DNA from: a bacterium
GTDB taxonomy: Bacteria > Krumholzibacteriota > Krumholzibacteriia > JACNKJ01
Direction of reading: 5' to 3'
DNA length: 64,000 nt
NCBI GenBank assembly: GCA_024231955.1
Contig: JAAEPZ010001044.1
Coordinates: forward strand, 1 to 64,000
Under the pieces are notes generated by a model that made no database searches, was not told the DNA's origin, and was given only the letters and a program-made list of their open reading frames with translations. Positions 45,755 to 55,066 of this stretch are shown piece by piece. Numbering within the stretch: position 1 is the stretch's first letter; each line of letters begins with the position of its first letter. The position numbers and the translations under genes are program-made.

Positions 45755-47179
45755 ATGGGCGACGAAGAAAAGGGAATGCAGCCCCAGCATCAGGAAGCAG
45801 CTGAGGCGAAGACGGCCGGCTCCGGAGAGAGCCTGTCGGATGCCGAGTTTGCCGAACTGCTGAGCGAAAAGTTCGGAAAGTTCGAAGATCTGGCGAAAAT
45901 GCTCCCCTCTTTCAAGACAGCCGATGGAGACCTCGTCAGGGGGGTGGAGTGGCTCGATCCGAAAAAGGACTTCCAAAGGAAGGAATTCCTGACCAAGAAG
46001 GATTTCGCCAAGCAGAGGAAACTCCTCGCCGAAAGGCTGAAGCTTTGGGTCGAAGCGCTCGCGGGGGGCGACGATCCCGGTGCGATGCGTCAGGTCATCA
46101 ACGAGAAGATGACGAAACTCGAGGCCAACCTCGACAAGAACATGAAGGGCGTCATGCGCTCCGGCAAGGAGATCGAGGCCACATACCGCGCCATCGACAA
46201 GTTCTTCGCCAACGCGCAGCAGGAGCCCGATGAAAAGGTCAACGCCTGGTTCGCCAACGTCAGCGCCGATGAACTGATGGATCCGGACGACAAGGAGAAG
46301 TTCGAGGAGCTGGGCAAGGCGATCTCGGATCTTTACCGCGAGTGGTCGATCAAGGACTGTTTCTCGATGGCGGTCATCCCCGGTTGGCTCGGTTCGGTCG
46401 AGAACATCGACTCGGTGGCGCGCCAGATCGGTTTGCCGAACAAACTTCATGTCATCTCCGACCTTCCCGATTTCGAGAAATTCGAAGAGGTGATGGATAT
46501 GCTGGAGGATCCCGCCTACGCCAGCCTCGCGGGGATAGACGACTACAAGCAGTACATATCGATTTTCGCCAACTACGTCATGGCCCGCGAAGCCAATCAG
46601 TATGAGGACGGCGATATGTGGATTCCGCCCTCCTCGCTTATCGCGGGCAAGATGTACCAGGTCGATTCGACATCCGGCATGCAGCAGCCGTCGGCCGGAT
46701 TCAAGTACGGCAAGATCGCCGAATCGAAGTACATCAAGTTCAGGGCGAATCAGCCCGACGCCAGCAAGATCAACGAGAAGGGCGTCAATACGATGGTCAA
46801 TTTCGAGGGTGCCGTTGTCGCAATGGGCTCTTCGACCATGTCCACCAAAGAGACGTTCAACATCTATTCGATCCGGCGGACCTATGACTACGTCTACAAA
46901 ACGCTCCGCAATTACCTGAACAAGCAGACGTTCTCGGTGATAGATCAGAAGTTCATCGACACTCTGAGGCGGGATATCGACAAATTCATGAAGGCGATTT
47001 CAGGTGGCGACAATATCCTGGAGGACTTCAAGGTCGAGATCTTTGCCGATGAGGAGATGCGTAAACGGCAGGAGGTCGACATCAAGGTTGCACTCAATCC
47101 GAAATATCCGGCAAGGACTTTCAATATCGAGTTCGCGGCCTGGAACGATGATGAGCAGACACAAGTGAAGGATGCTTAA
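45755..47179 (+). CDS. tssC: TssC/VipB large sheath subunit
   Basis: 474 residues. C-terminal part is typical of the contractile sheath: a long beta-alpha region with FSVIDQKFIDTLRRDIDKF and the closing strand pair (DIKVALNPKYPARTFNIEF) that forms the sheath handshake with TssB. The N-terminal ~190 residues are helical and charged. Start codon follows tssB by 17 bp. Co-polymerises with TssB around the Hcp tube. Confidence 0.87.
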   Translation: MGDEEKGMQPQHQEAAEAKTAGSGESLSDAEFAELLSEKFGKFEDLAKMLPSFKTADGDLVRGVEWLDPKKDFQRKEFLTKKDFAKQRKLLAERLKLWVEALAGGDDPGAMRQVINEKMTKLEANLDKNMKGVMRSGKEIEATYRAIDKFFANAQQEPDEKVNAWFANVSADELMDPDDKEKFEELGKAISDLYREWSIKDCFSMAVIPGWLGSVENIDSVARQIGLPNKLHVISDLPDFEKFEEVMDMLEDPAYASLAGIDDYKQYISIFANYVMAREANQYEDGDMWIPPSSLIAGKMYQVDSTSGMQQPSAGFKYGKIAESKYIKFRANQPDASKINEKGVNTMVNFEGAVVAMGSSTMSTKETFNIYSIRRTYDYVYKTLRNYLNKQTFSVIDQKFIDTLRRDIDKFMKAISGGDNILEDFKVEIFADEEMRKRQEVDIKVALNPKYPARTFNIEFAAWNDDEQTQVKDA

Positions 47180-47238
47180 ACCTTAGGGATGCTAAACGGA
47201 AACCGCGCTGCGAAGCCGGTTGGAAGGAGTCGTAGACA

Positions 47239-47643
47239 ATGGCTAGAAGACCAGTACTAGAGGTTGATGGTGTAGTATTCAAGAATGTGTATTCCGTGAA
47301 CTACGTTCTCTATACGGCCAAGGATGAAACAGGTCGTCCCTCGGACCGTGCGCATGCCGGGGTAATCACCATCAGAAGAGAATCGGATGAGAAGTGCGAT
47401 ATCGCCCGCTGGGCGATGGACTCCTCAAAGCCGAACTGGAAGAAGGGCAAGGTCACATTCAGGAATCCCGATGACGCCACGATGAAGGAACTCACCTGGG
47501 AAAACGGTTTCATCACCTCCTACAAAGAGAATGTGCCTCACATCAAGGACAATCCCGACGAGCAGATCTGGGAGGAGTTTTCGATCTCCTGCCAGAAACT
47601 GACGATCGGCGACGCAGAGATCGACAATCTCTGGGAGGAGTAG
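47239..47643 (+). CDS. hcp: Hcp/TssD inner-tube protein, Bacteroidota-like family
   Basis: 134 residues. Matches the TssD tube family described in Bacteroidota: ETGRPSDRAHAGVITI, KPNWKKGKVTF, MKELTWENGFITSYKEN, FSISCQKLTIGD. Stacked hexameric rings form the inner tube and are themselves exported. AAGGAG ribosome site. It suggests that this locus is nearer to T6SS-iii than to the proteobacterial T6SS-i. Confidence 0.88.
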   Translation: MARRPVLEVDGVVFKNVYSVNYVLYTAKDETGRPSDRAHAGVITIRRESDEKCDIARWAMDSSKPNWKKGKVTFRNPDDATMKELTWENGFITSYKENVPHIKDNPDEQIWEEFSISCQKLTIGDAEIDNLWEE

Positions 47644-47701
47644 AGCAAGGCGACCTGGCCGCCTGAGAAACAGCATCATTGACCGAAAGTCGGGTAATGA
47701 G

Positions 47702-47731
47702 GTCCTGGTCCGGGTATCACTGGACCGGGAC
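47702..47731 (+). other. Intercistronic hairpin between hcp and vgrG
   Basis: 10-bp stem with one G-T pair (47702-47711 with 47722-47731), 10-nt loop, no T-run. May protect hcp mRNA from 3' decay and so raise Hcp over VgrG. Confidence 0.45.
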
Positions 47732-47758
47732 TGAGTTACTTATACCGGGGAGTGGGAT

Positions 47759-49558
47759 ATGACCCTATTGGAAACTCCTGCCGAATGTCTGATCAGGGTG
47801 GATAACCGGGAGATCAAGTTCAACATATCGAGTGTGCGACTCGACCAGTTCATCGATTCCCACCACCAGTTGGCCCTGAAGATCCAGCAGGTCGGCACGA
47901 GGGGGGCGGAGAATGATTTCGAAGATCCCGGCGATTACGCGAGATTCCTCGGTAGCAACATCACACTGAACATCAAGCCCCGTGGAGGCGTTGTCGCCGA
48001 ATCGCGAGCTCTCGAGTTTATCGGCGTCATTACCGACGTGCAGCTGGAGAACAGCATCGACGGTCTCAATATGGTCAGGATTCATGCGGCCTCACCGACG
48101 ATCGCCATGGACGGGGCCGTGAAGAATGCTCACTACCACGAGAAGAGCGCCAGCGACATCGTCAGCGGTCTCGTGGGGAACTATCCGATCACAGTCGGCA
48201 CCATCGAATCGACGGGCGGCAAGTACAAGTTCGCTTCCCAGTACCGCGAATCGGATTTCGATTACGTCATGCGCCTGGCCACAGGCTCCGGAATGTTCGC
48301 CTGGTACTCCGGCCGCGATTTCAATATGGCTCCCGCCACCGGCGGCAACACCGTGGACCTCAAGTGGCGGGAAGATCTCGGTGCCCTGAAGGTGGGGCTG
48401 GGGACCGCTCCGACGGAGTTCAAGTCGGATGTCTACAATTACGAGCAGAAGAAAATCTATAAGCAGGACAGCCAGTCGATTGCGCAGGAGGCGGTCCTGT
48501 CGGACATATCCAAGAACTCCCCCGATGCCTCGAAGAGGATATTCGGAGTATCGGGCTTTTCGGCCGCGCCGAAGGTCGTCGAGGACGCGCAGTCTCTCGA
48601 CAAGGTGCTCAAGAATGAGCGCCGCAAGGCGATGGGGGGGATGATCAGGTGCAACGGACAGTCCATCGTGCCCGAGGTCGCGGTCGGAAGCTGTGTCCAG
48701 GTGAACGGAATGGACAAGCTGGACGGCCAGTATTGGGTGATCGGCGTGCGTCATCTGTTCGACGAGAGCGGCAAGTACCACAACACGTTCATCTGTACTC
48801 CCCTGGATATCGCCTACCCGGGACGCGTTGTGGCGAAGAGGGAGTTCGGAGCGGACGGTACGCAGTCGGACAGTGCCCAAAGTGGGGACGCGAACAGCAT
48901 CGAGACGGTTTTGGCGACCAAAAAGGCGAAACCCGGAATGCATGTGGCAAGAGTCGTCGATCTGGACGATCCGGAGGCGCTCGGCAGGATAAAGGTCAGC
49001 TATCCCTGGCTGGATTCTGAACAGACGGCATGGGTCAGGATGATGGTGCCCCATGCCGGGGCGGATCGGGGATGGTATATGCTGCCGGAGTTGGAGGACG
49101 AGGTGTTGATCGGTTACGAACACGGCGACACCAATTACCCGGTCGTGCTGGGTTGCCTGTACAACAAGGAGAATGCTCCGCTGCAGGAGGCCGTCTCCAG
49201 CGACAACAACATCAAGATGTTCCAGACCCGCAGCGGCAACAAGATCGTCTTCAACGATGAGGAGGGGGCGGAGCAGATAACGATCTCCCAGAAGGACGGC
49301 GAGAATCAGATCGTGCTCGATATGTCGGGTCCGTCGATCTCCATCACCAGCAAGGGCGACATCTCTCTCAAAGGCGTCAACCTGAACGTCGACATGGATG
49401 GGGGGATCACCTTGAAGGCCGCCGGAGATGTTTCGATCGAGGGGGTCAACATCAAAAACAAGGCCGACGCCAACATCACTTCCGAGGCCTCGGCAAATCA
49501 CGATATCAAAGGCAACGCCCAGGTAAATGTCCAGGGCGGCATAATCAATCTTAACTAG
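47759..49558 (+). CDS. vgrG: VgrG/TssI spike protein
   Basis: 599 residues. N-terminal gp27-like part, central gp5 OB-fold region (GMHVARVVDLDDPEALGRIKVSYPWL), then SGNKIVFNDEEGAEQITI and a regular beta-prism of hexapeptide-like turns (ISITSKGDISLKGVNLNVDMDG region) ending INLN. There is no C-terminal effector domain, so cargo must ride on the PAAR tip or be carried by adaptors. Confidence 0.92.
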   Translation: MTLLETPAECLIRVDNREIKFNISSVRLDQFIDSHHQLALKIQQVGTRGAENDFEDPGDYARFLGSNITLNIKPRGGVVAESRALEFIGVITDVQLENSIDGLNMVRIHAASPTIAMDGAVKNAHYHEKSASDIVSGLVGNYPITVGTIESTGGKYKFASQYRESDFDYVMRLATGSGMFAWYSGRDFNMAPATGGNTVDLKWREDLGALKVGLGTAPTEFKSDVYNYEQKKIYKQDSQSIAQEAVLSDISKNSPDASKRIFGVSGFSAAPKVVEDAQSLDKVLKNERRKAMGGMIRCNGQSIVPEVAVGSCVQVNGMDKLDGQYWVIGVRHLFDESGKYHNTFICTPLDIAYPGRVVAKREFGADGTQSDSAQSGDANSIETVLATKKAKPGMHVARVVDLDDPEALGRIKVSYPWLDSEQTAWVRMMVPHAGADRGWYMLPELEDEVLIGYEHGDTNYPVVLGCLYNKENAPLQEAVSSDNNIKMFQTRSGNKIVFNDEEGAEQITISQKDGENQIVLDMSGPSISITSKGDISLKGVNLNVDMDGGITLKAAGDVSIEGVNIKNKADANITSEASANHDIKGNAQVNVQGGIINLN

Positions 49559-49560
49559 GG

Positions 49561-49941
49561 ATGATGATGGAGTATCTATCGTTGCCATTCGCACTGCGCA
49601 GGGGATTTCTGAAGAAATCGGATCTCTACGATTCCATCTACAATTCCATAGGGATCATCCTGAGTACGCGCAAGGGTACTCTGCCATTCGACATGGAGTT
49701 CGGGTGCGACCTGTGGGATAGGGAGTATTCCGATCTGTTCATGGTCAACAGGTCCGATGTGCAGGGAAGCGTCCGCAACGCCATCAACAAGTATGAACCG
49801 AGACTGTCCAACGTCTCGGTATCGCTGATCAGGGTCGATACCGGGCCGAACCACCCATTGGGTGTGTCTGTGAAGGTGATCGGAAACTACCGGGAGGATA
49901 AAGACGAGAAGAGGTTCGAGGAGACCTTCAACGTCGGTTGA
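49561..49941 (+). CDS. tssE: TssE/gp25-like baseplate protein
   Basis: 126 residues. Gp25 family traits: SIYNSIGIILSTRKGTLPFDMEFGCDLWD, then VRNAINKYEPRLSNVSV. Initiates sheath assembly on the baseplate. Starts 3 nt after vgrG and ends 2 nt before tssF. Confidence 0.85.
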   Translation: MMMEYLSLPFALRRGFLKKSDLYDSIYNSIGIILSTRKGTLPFDMEFGCDLWDREYSDLFMVNRSDVQGSVRNAINKYEPRLSNVSVSLIRVDTGPNHPLGVSVKVIGNYREDKDEKRFEETFNVG

Positions 49942-49942
49942 T

Positions 49943-51610
49943 ATGAATAACGAGAAATCGAAGACAGCCGCAGAGATATTTCAGGGCATGCACAGGGAGC
50001 TTCGTGCCTGGAATGCCGATATCCCCGAATCCCCCGACAGGATGGACCCCATACTGCGGATCATGCTGAAGCTGTATTCAAGTCAGCTCTCCATGATCGA
50101 CGGCAGGATAGTGGATACGTGGACAAAAGCGTCGAACGCGCTGATGAGGTCGCTCTGCCCCGAAAGCATGAGGTGGCCCGTACCGGCTTTCACCGTTATC
50201 CAGGCCGACCCCTCCGACCCGCTGGTTCATGTAGATCTCCAGACGAAGTTCTTCTACAAGGAGGAGCGCGATGCCGGGAAGACATTCTTCTTTTCAACCC
50301 TCAGGAGAGAGAAGATTCTCGGAGCCAAAGTGAAGAGCCTCTATTTCGTCGCAGGGGGCAATATCCGCGATCTGTCGCCCCTGCAGAGCGGCGGCACGCA
50401 GGTTTCGACGAGGATGCAGCCGGCGGCATACCAGGAGGGTGAGACAGCTCTCTATCTGGCGCTGGAGCACGATGGACAGGTCGATGACTTTGCCGGAGCG
50501 ACGCTCTTCCTCAGGGGGAGCGATGAGGCTCTCAAACAGCTCAGGTGGGCGCGCTGGTCTCCGGGCATCGACGGGTCGTTTTACGGGGAGGGTAGTTTCT
50601 GCCCCGGACTCTCGGGGGATCTCGACGATATGTTCACAAGCGGATCGGACACGCTCGACTGGGGCGGCTTCAGGCGGAGCGGCAACCTGTTCAACTCCCT
50701 GGAGAATAATCTGGTCGTCATCCCGGAGGGCTTTGTCACCCCCTGGAGAAGGGGCGAGCCGGACAGCGGCTTTGCCGGGATGGCTGCTGACGCCGGTGTA
50801 ACCCTGCCCGAGAACAGCGGCGATCTGTTCTGGGTGAAGATCGTGCTGCCCACGGGCGGGGACAGGGCCGTCCTGCAGTCGCCGGTGAGAATCGATCTCG
50901 ACTGCTTCATCGCGGTCAACAGGTTCGAAAAGACGCTGTTCAAGCATACCGGCGGCAACAGGCTCATTGAGATCGAGATCCCCGACGATCCCGATTGCGT
51001 GATGGAGATCATTTCGGTAACCGATTCGGGCGGAAAGGGCTATGTGGCTCGACATGAAGCTCTCTCTGCGGAAGAGGACAGGTTCTACAATCTGATCGAG
51101 CAGGATGACCGGCTGACGCTCTGGCTGGATTTCTCGGGTGGGATCGAACTGCCCCCCGACTCGATAACCGTCAATTACTCCATAACGGCGGGGACGGCAG
51201 CGAACGGCATCTCGGCCGGAAAGATTACCGAACTCTACGAAAATCATCCGGGGATCAGGGCGCTGAAGAATGTCATGCCGGTCAGCGGCGCCATCCCGGC
51301 TAAAACCGAGCAGCAGGTGATCACCGAGATCTCCTCACGTCTGCGCGGACGCGACCGCGCCATGTCGTTCGATCAGGTGGGGAGCTGGGTGAGGACATTC
51401 GACGAGAGGATAGTTCGGGCGGCGTGCGAGAAAGGCGTTATGCGCACCACTGCCGGCGTGAGGAAATGCGTCGTCGTCAAGGTAACGGTAGATGGCAAAC
51501 GGTTCTACTCGGACGATGAGATCGAATTGCTGAAAACGCGTCTTGCCTCCTTTTTGAAGGACCGCACGTCGATAAACAGCCAGTTCCAGCTGGAGATGAT
51601 CAAGGAATGA
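49943..51610 (+). CDS. tssF: TssF baseplate protein
   Basis: 555 residues. Family signs: opening helix bundle (MDPILRIMLKLYSSQLSMIDGR), LCPESMRWPVPAFTVIQ, the FFFSTLRREKI strand region, and a C-terminal baseplate part (TEISSRLRGRDRAMSFDQVGSWVR). Forms wedges with TssG. Divergent from proteobacterial TssF but consistent in order with tssE and tssG. Confidence 0.82.
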   Translation: MNNEKSKTAAEIFQGMHRELRAWNADIPESPDRMDPILRIMLKLYSSQLSMIDGRIVDTWTKASNALMRSLCPESMRWPVPAFTVIQADPSDPLVHVDLQTKFFYKEERDAGKTFFFSTLRREKILGAKVKSLYFVAGGNIRDLSPLQSGGTQVSTRMQPAAYQEGETALYLALEHDGQVDDFAGATLFLRGSDEALKQLRWARWSPGIDGSFYGEGSFCPGLSGDLDDMFTSGSDTLDWGGFRRSGNLFNSLENNLVVIPEGFVTPWRRGEPDSGFAGMAADAGVTLPENSGDLFWVKIVLPTGGDRAVLQSPVRIDLDCFIAVNRFEKTLFKHTGGNRLIEIEIPDDPDCVMEIISVTDSGGKGYVARHEALSAEEDRFYNLIEQDDRLTLWLDFSGGIELPPDSITVNYSITAGTAANGISAGKITELYENHPGIRALKNVMPVSGAIPAKTEQQVITEISSRLRGRDRAMSFDQVGSWVRTFDERIVRAACEKGVMRTTAGVRKCVVVKVTVDGKRFYSDDEIELLKTRLASFLKDRTSINSQFQLEMIKE

Positions 51611-52566
51611 CGTCACGTATCGACATGAAGATGCCCGACCTGACAAGCCGGAGATACAGGTATCACTATCTGACGGCATTGAATCTCCTCGAGAGTATGG
51701 GGATCCCGCCTGAAAATATCGACATCAGGGCTGTCGGCATCCATGAGAACTACCGCGGAGAGATCAGATCGCAGGCGCCTGAAGCGGGAGCGGAGATAAC
51801 GGGCGGGACGGAGATAACCCTCGATGTGGGGTGCGAGTCGGCCATCGACTTCATGCCCTATCAGTTCTTCTATGGCCTGCAGGGGTTACGGGACACCGAC
51901 AGCACCTGGGAGGAGAGAGCCCGCAATCTGATGGCTCCATTCGATGCGGCCGTGATTCGGTATGAGGCCGCATTGAGGATGCACTCCTTGAGGAACAGTT
52001 TCGGGGTCAATGACGAGGACCATCTCAGACGGTTCATGGCGCTCTTCGAGTACGATCCCGGCGCCGGAGAGAGGAGCGTCGGCGACCTGAAATTCCTGGC
52101 GGCGTTACTGCCGACGCTCAACAGTTGGGGCGGCAACCCCGTCGCGGTTGCCGCCGTGCTGGAGAGGTTGACCGGGTTCAGGATCCGTATGAAGGGGAAC
52201 GTGAAGGCGAAGACCGGGATCCCTGCGGAGATCAGGTACAGCCTGGGTTCGAGAACGGGCCGCCTCGGTTGCGAGACGATTGTCGGCAGCACGTTTGAGG
52301 AATTTGATTCGACCTACGAGGTGTCGTTCGTCGGAGTCCCCCGGGACAGGGTGAGCGAACTGCTGCCCGGCGGCAAAACCCTGAGCCGGGTCGAGGGATT
52401 TCTCGACTTCTGTATGCCTGGCGATCTCGATTACAGGATAACGATCGAGGTCGACAGGGAGGGGGACGGCGACGGTCAGACGGAGGGGATTCTGGCAGGC
52501 GAAAGTGTGAGGCGGGGGCGGGCATCAAGCGCGCTAGGTCATTTGGGATACTCAACTTACATCTGA
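51607..52566 (+). CDS. tssG: TssG baseplate protein with N-terminal PASTA-like domain
   Basis: 319 residues, overlapping tssF by 4 bp (ATGA). Residues ~9-75 read as a PASTA domain (MPDL, NLLESMGI, GEIRSQAPEAGAEITGG, TEITLDVG). The rest is TssG: IDFMPYQFFYGLQGL, RTGRLGCETIVGS, LLPGGKTLSRVEGFLDF, and the closing LGHLGYSTYI. PASTA modules usually bind peptidoglycan or muropeptides in kinases and penicillin-binding proteins, but this protein has no export signal; here the domain is cytoplasmic unless delivered. Confidence 0.85.
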   Translation: MTSRIDMKMPDLTSRRYRYHYLTALNLLESMGIPPENIDIRAVGIHENYRGEIRSQAPEAGAEITGGTEITLDVGCESAIDFMPYQFFYGLQGLRDTDSTWEERARNLMAPFDAAVIRYEAALRMHSLRNSFGVNDEDHLRRFMALFEYDPGAGERSVGDLKFLAALLPTLNSWGGNPVAVAAVLERLTGFRIRMKGNVKAKTGIPAEIRYSLGSRTGRLGCETIVGSTFEEFDSTYEVSFVGVPRDRVSELLPGGKTLSRVEGFLDFCMPGDLDYRITIEVDREGDGDGQTEGILAGESVRRGRASSALGHLGYSTYI

Positions 52567-52586
52567 TCCGGTGCGGGATGTATATC

Positions 52587-52616
52587 TTGACAAGGTAAGC
52601 TGCGAAACAATAGAGT
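52587..52616 (+). promoter_or_regulatory. Candidate promoter upstream of tssK
   Basis: Perfect TTGACA (52587-52592), 18 nt, TAGAGT (52611-52616). Lies in the 85-bp gap after tssG. Confidence 0.45.
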
Positions 52617-52651
52617 CCTGACTGATTTTCAGGGCAAAAAGGCGAGGTAGG

Positions 52652-54106
52652 ATGATAGACGATTTCAAACTCCAATCAATGAATTGGCAGAATGGGATGC
52701 TGCTCTCGATGAGCCACCTGAGAGATCAGGACAGGTACTTCGAGGAGCTGGTCCGGTGGCATGCGAAGAGTGCGAGTGATGATTACGGACTCGTGAAGAA
52801 GGATGCCGCCCAACCTCCGCTGAAGATGAACGCAACGCTCAGCGGCAACACGCTGAAGGTTGAGGTCAGTCGTTGCCAGGCCCTGCTCCCCTGCGGCATG
52901 GCCGTGGAATACAGCGAAGTGACGAGTGAGGGGCTTGTTCTCAAGGCGGAGACCGATGTCAACGAAACGAGGGTTCCCGTATACCTCGGCGTAGCTCCGA
53001 AGGAGAGGACTCAGGTCGGATCGCCCGATCCAGCGGAGGAGGTGCCGCGGATACCATATGAGATTCCCGCATACCGCCTCTTCCTCGGTCAGGCCCCGAA
53101 TCTCCCCGAGTCGATGTATATCCAGATCGGCCTGTTGGCCGTCAACGGGAGCGAGGTCGCTCCGGCCAACGACTACCTCCCCCCCTGTGTCAGCATCAAC
53201 GCCGATGATCGTCTGTATGCGATTGCGATTGATTACAGGAACAGGGTGGAGAATCTCCTCAAACTTTCGATAAACGCATACCTGGCGGCATCTTCCGATC
53301 AGGGGCTCGAGGGGGCGTCCACCAAGCTCCAGAGCGCCTTCAGGGAGACGATGCACCTCCTCGTTTTCCACATTGCTTCGCATCTTGACGATCTCGCTGT
53401 CGGTCGCAACAGTTCGCATCCGTGCGCATTCATGATCCACTTCAGGAAACTGTTCCGCGTCGCTTCGTCTCTGCTCAATCTGCAGCCGGCGCTGAAGGAC
53501 TATCTCAACGAGAAGTTCTTTCTGAAGGAGGGTGGAACCGATATAGGAGCTTACCTGTCGTCGATCGACGCATTCCTCCTCTCCGACTACGATCACAGGG
53601 ACATTGCCGGGCAGATACGGATGGTGGACGGCATCCTCGGAGTGATGAGGGCGCTGATGGCCTTCCTGTCGCAGACACGTCTCGACCAGCTCAGTGATCA
53701 GGCCGTCGCCACCGAGACGATCACCTTCCAGGGCAAGACCTATAAGAATTGCGATCTGGTCGGGAGCCGACTGGAGGAGATCGGTGAGTTGAACTACCTG
53801 GTGATGGAGCTGGCCGAATCCGGTCCCGTGAACGATACGGTGACGCTGATAGACAAGAATCTCTTCTCGGACAGTCAGTGGCGTTCGATGCAGGTGCGCC
53901 TCGGCGTCAATGAGGCGCGCGGCCTTGGCGAGACGGACCCTGTCGAGGTCGATATCACCAGTTACAGCAACAAGGTCGTCCTGCATCCCATGGATATGCT
54001 CAAGGCGACATCGGTCAGGCAGATGACATTCATCTTCCGGGGCATTCCGGATCCGCAGAAGTTGGCGAACTTGAGCAAATCGGATCTAATCCTGTACGTC
54101 GTGTGA
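52652..54106 (+). CDS. tssK: TssK baseplate-to-membrane connector
   Basis: 484 residues. N-terminal shell domain resembling phage receptor-binding proteins (MNWQNGMLLSMSHLRDQDRYFEEL), helical middle, C-terminal head domain ending LSKSDLILYVV. In known systems TssK bridges the TssE/F/G wedge to TssL and TssM in the membrane. Here its partners would be the two unusual membrane proteins directly downstream. Confidence 0.85.
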   Translation: MIDDFKLQSMNWQNGMLLSMSHLRDQDRYFEELVRWHAKSASDDYGLVKKDAAQPPLKMNATLSGNTLKVEVSRCQALLPCGMAVEYSEVTSEGLVLKAETDVNETRVPVYLGVAPKERTQVGSPDPAEEVPRIPYEIPAYRLFLGQAPNLPESMYIQIGLLAVNGSEVAPANDYLPPCVSINADDRLYAIAIDYRNRVENLLKLSINAYLAASSDQGLEGASTKLQSAFRETMHLLVFHIASHLDDLAVGRNSSHPCAFMIHFRKLFRVASSLLNLQPALKDYLNEKFFLKEGGTDIGAYLSSIDAFLLSDYDHRDIAGQIRMVDGILGVMRALMAFLSQTRLDQLSDQAVATETITFQGKTYKNCDLVGSRLEEIGELNYLVMELAESGPVNDTVTLIDKNLFSDSQWRSMQVRLGVNEARGLGETDPVEVDITSYSNKVVLHPMDMLKATSVRQMTFIFRGIPDPQKLANLSKSDLILYVV

Positions 54107-54121
54107 TGGAGAGCAAGGGAC

Positions 54122-55051
54122 ATGGAACAGAACATAACGACATATATTGAGGATCTCTTCAAATATCTGAAGGATTACGAAAGCGATTACTCCACCTTCG
54201 AGATGGAGGCGTTCTTTCAGACATACACCGGAATCTGCGCCGTTTTCCAGGCTTTGCGGGAGCAGAGGGATGAGGCGGTCGAGGTCGACAGGGTTTTCCT
54301 CGAGAGGATCAAGCAACGCCCCCTGAACAGTTCGGACCTCCGTCAGTTGACTTTGCAGATCATCATATCCCTCTTCGAATCGGTGGCCGATACCGATGGC
54401 CAGTCGAACAGGGCGTACATGTACTGCCGGGAGTTCAGGAACATCAAGCGTGATGCCGCCTATTTCGAGAACTTCCTGATGCCGCTCCTGACGCGAGAGG
54501 GCAGTCTCAACAATAATATCAAGCTGAACCACTTCTTCCTCAAGGAGATCGGGCGCTTCATCAGGACATTCAGCAGCGCCTCGATTGCCGATGTGAACTT
54601 TGAGGAGTTCAAGGGGATGCCCGTCCATCAGAAACTCCTGACCCTGCATCTGAGAAGGGTCGAGTTGGGCGATGGGATCGTCGAAGACAGGGATTCGCTG
54701 GAGCACCACATGAGGAACACGGGTGTTTTCGAAAAGCTCAAGCATGAAGGTCCCATACCGACAAGCTATCTGAGAGAGTGGAATTACCTCATAGAGGAAT
54801 CGTTCATGGACCGCTTGCAGGAGTTCCTCAAGGAGGCGTGGGGCAAGTTCAAGGGGTTCTTCTCCAGCTTCAACTATGTGAGGTTGGCTCTTACCCAGCG
54901 GTATGCGGGGTTTGTGTTCTATGGACTGATCATAGTGATGTTCATCCTGTTGGCCTTCATCGTGCCGATGAGGTGGCTGAGTTATTCGGACAGCAAATTG
55001 ACGGAGTTTGAGCAGCGGATCGACAACACCATGGATGCTACGGGCCGATAG
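54122..55051 (+). CDS. Tail-anchored membrane protein in the TssL position
   Basis: 309 residues: a helical cytoplasmic part with no export signal, one transmembrane helix at about 261-283 and a ~25-residue trans side. This N-in, single C-terminal span topology equals that of TssL/DotU, and it sits between TssK and a P-loop membrane protein as TssL often does. However, I do not see the TssL sequence motifs, nor the TssN-R proteins of T6SS-iii. Called by position and topology only. Confidence 0.55.
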   Translation: MEQNITTYIEDLFKYLKDYESDYSTFEMEAFFQTYTGICAVFQALREQRDEAVEVDRVFLERIKQRPLNSSDLRQLTLQIIISLFESVADTDGQSNRAYMYCREFRNIKRDAAYFENFLMPLLTREGSLNNNIKLNHFFLKEIGRFIRTFSSASIADVNFEEFKGMPVHQKLLTLHLRRVELGDGIVEDRDSLEHHMRNTGVFEKLKHEGPIPTSYLREWNYLIEESFMDRLQEFLKEAWGKFKGFFSSFNYVRLALTQRYAGFVFYGLIIVMFILLAFIVPMRWLSYSDSKLTEFEQRIDNTMDATGR

Positions 55052-55066
55052 AGCAGCGGGAGAAAA

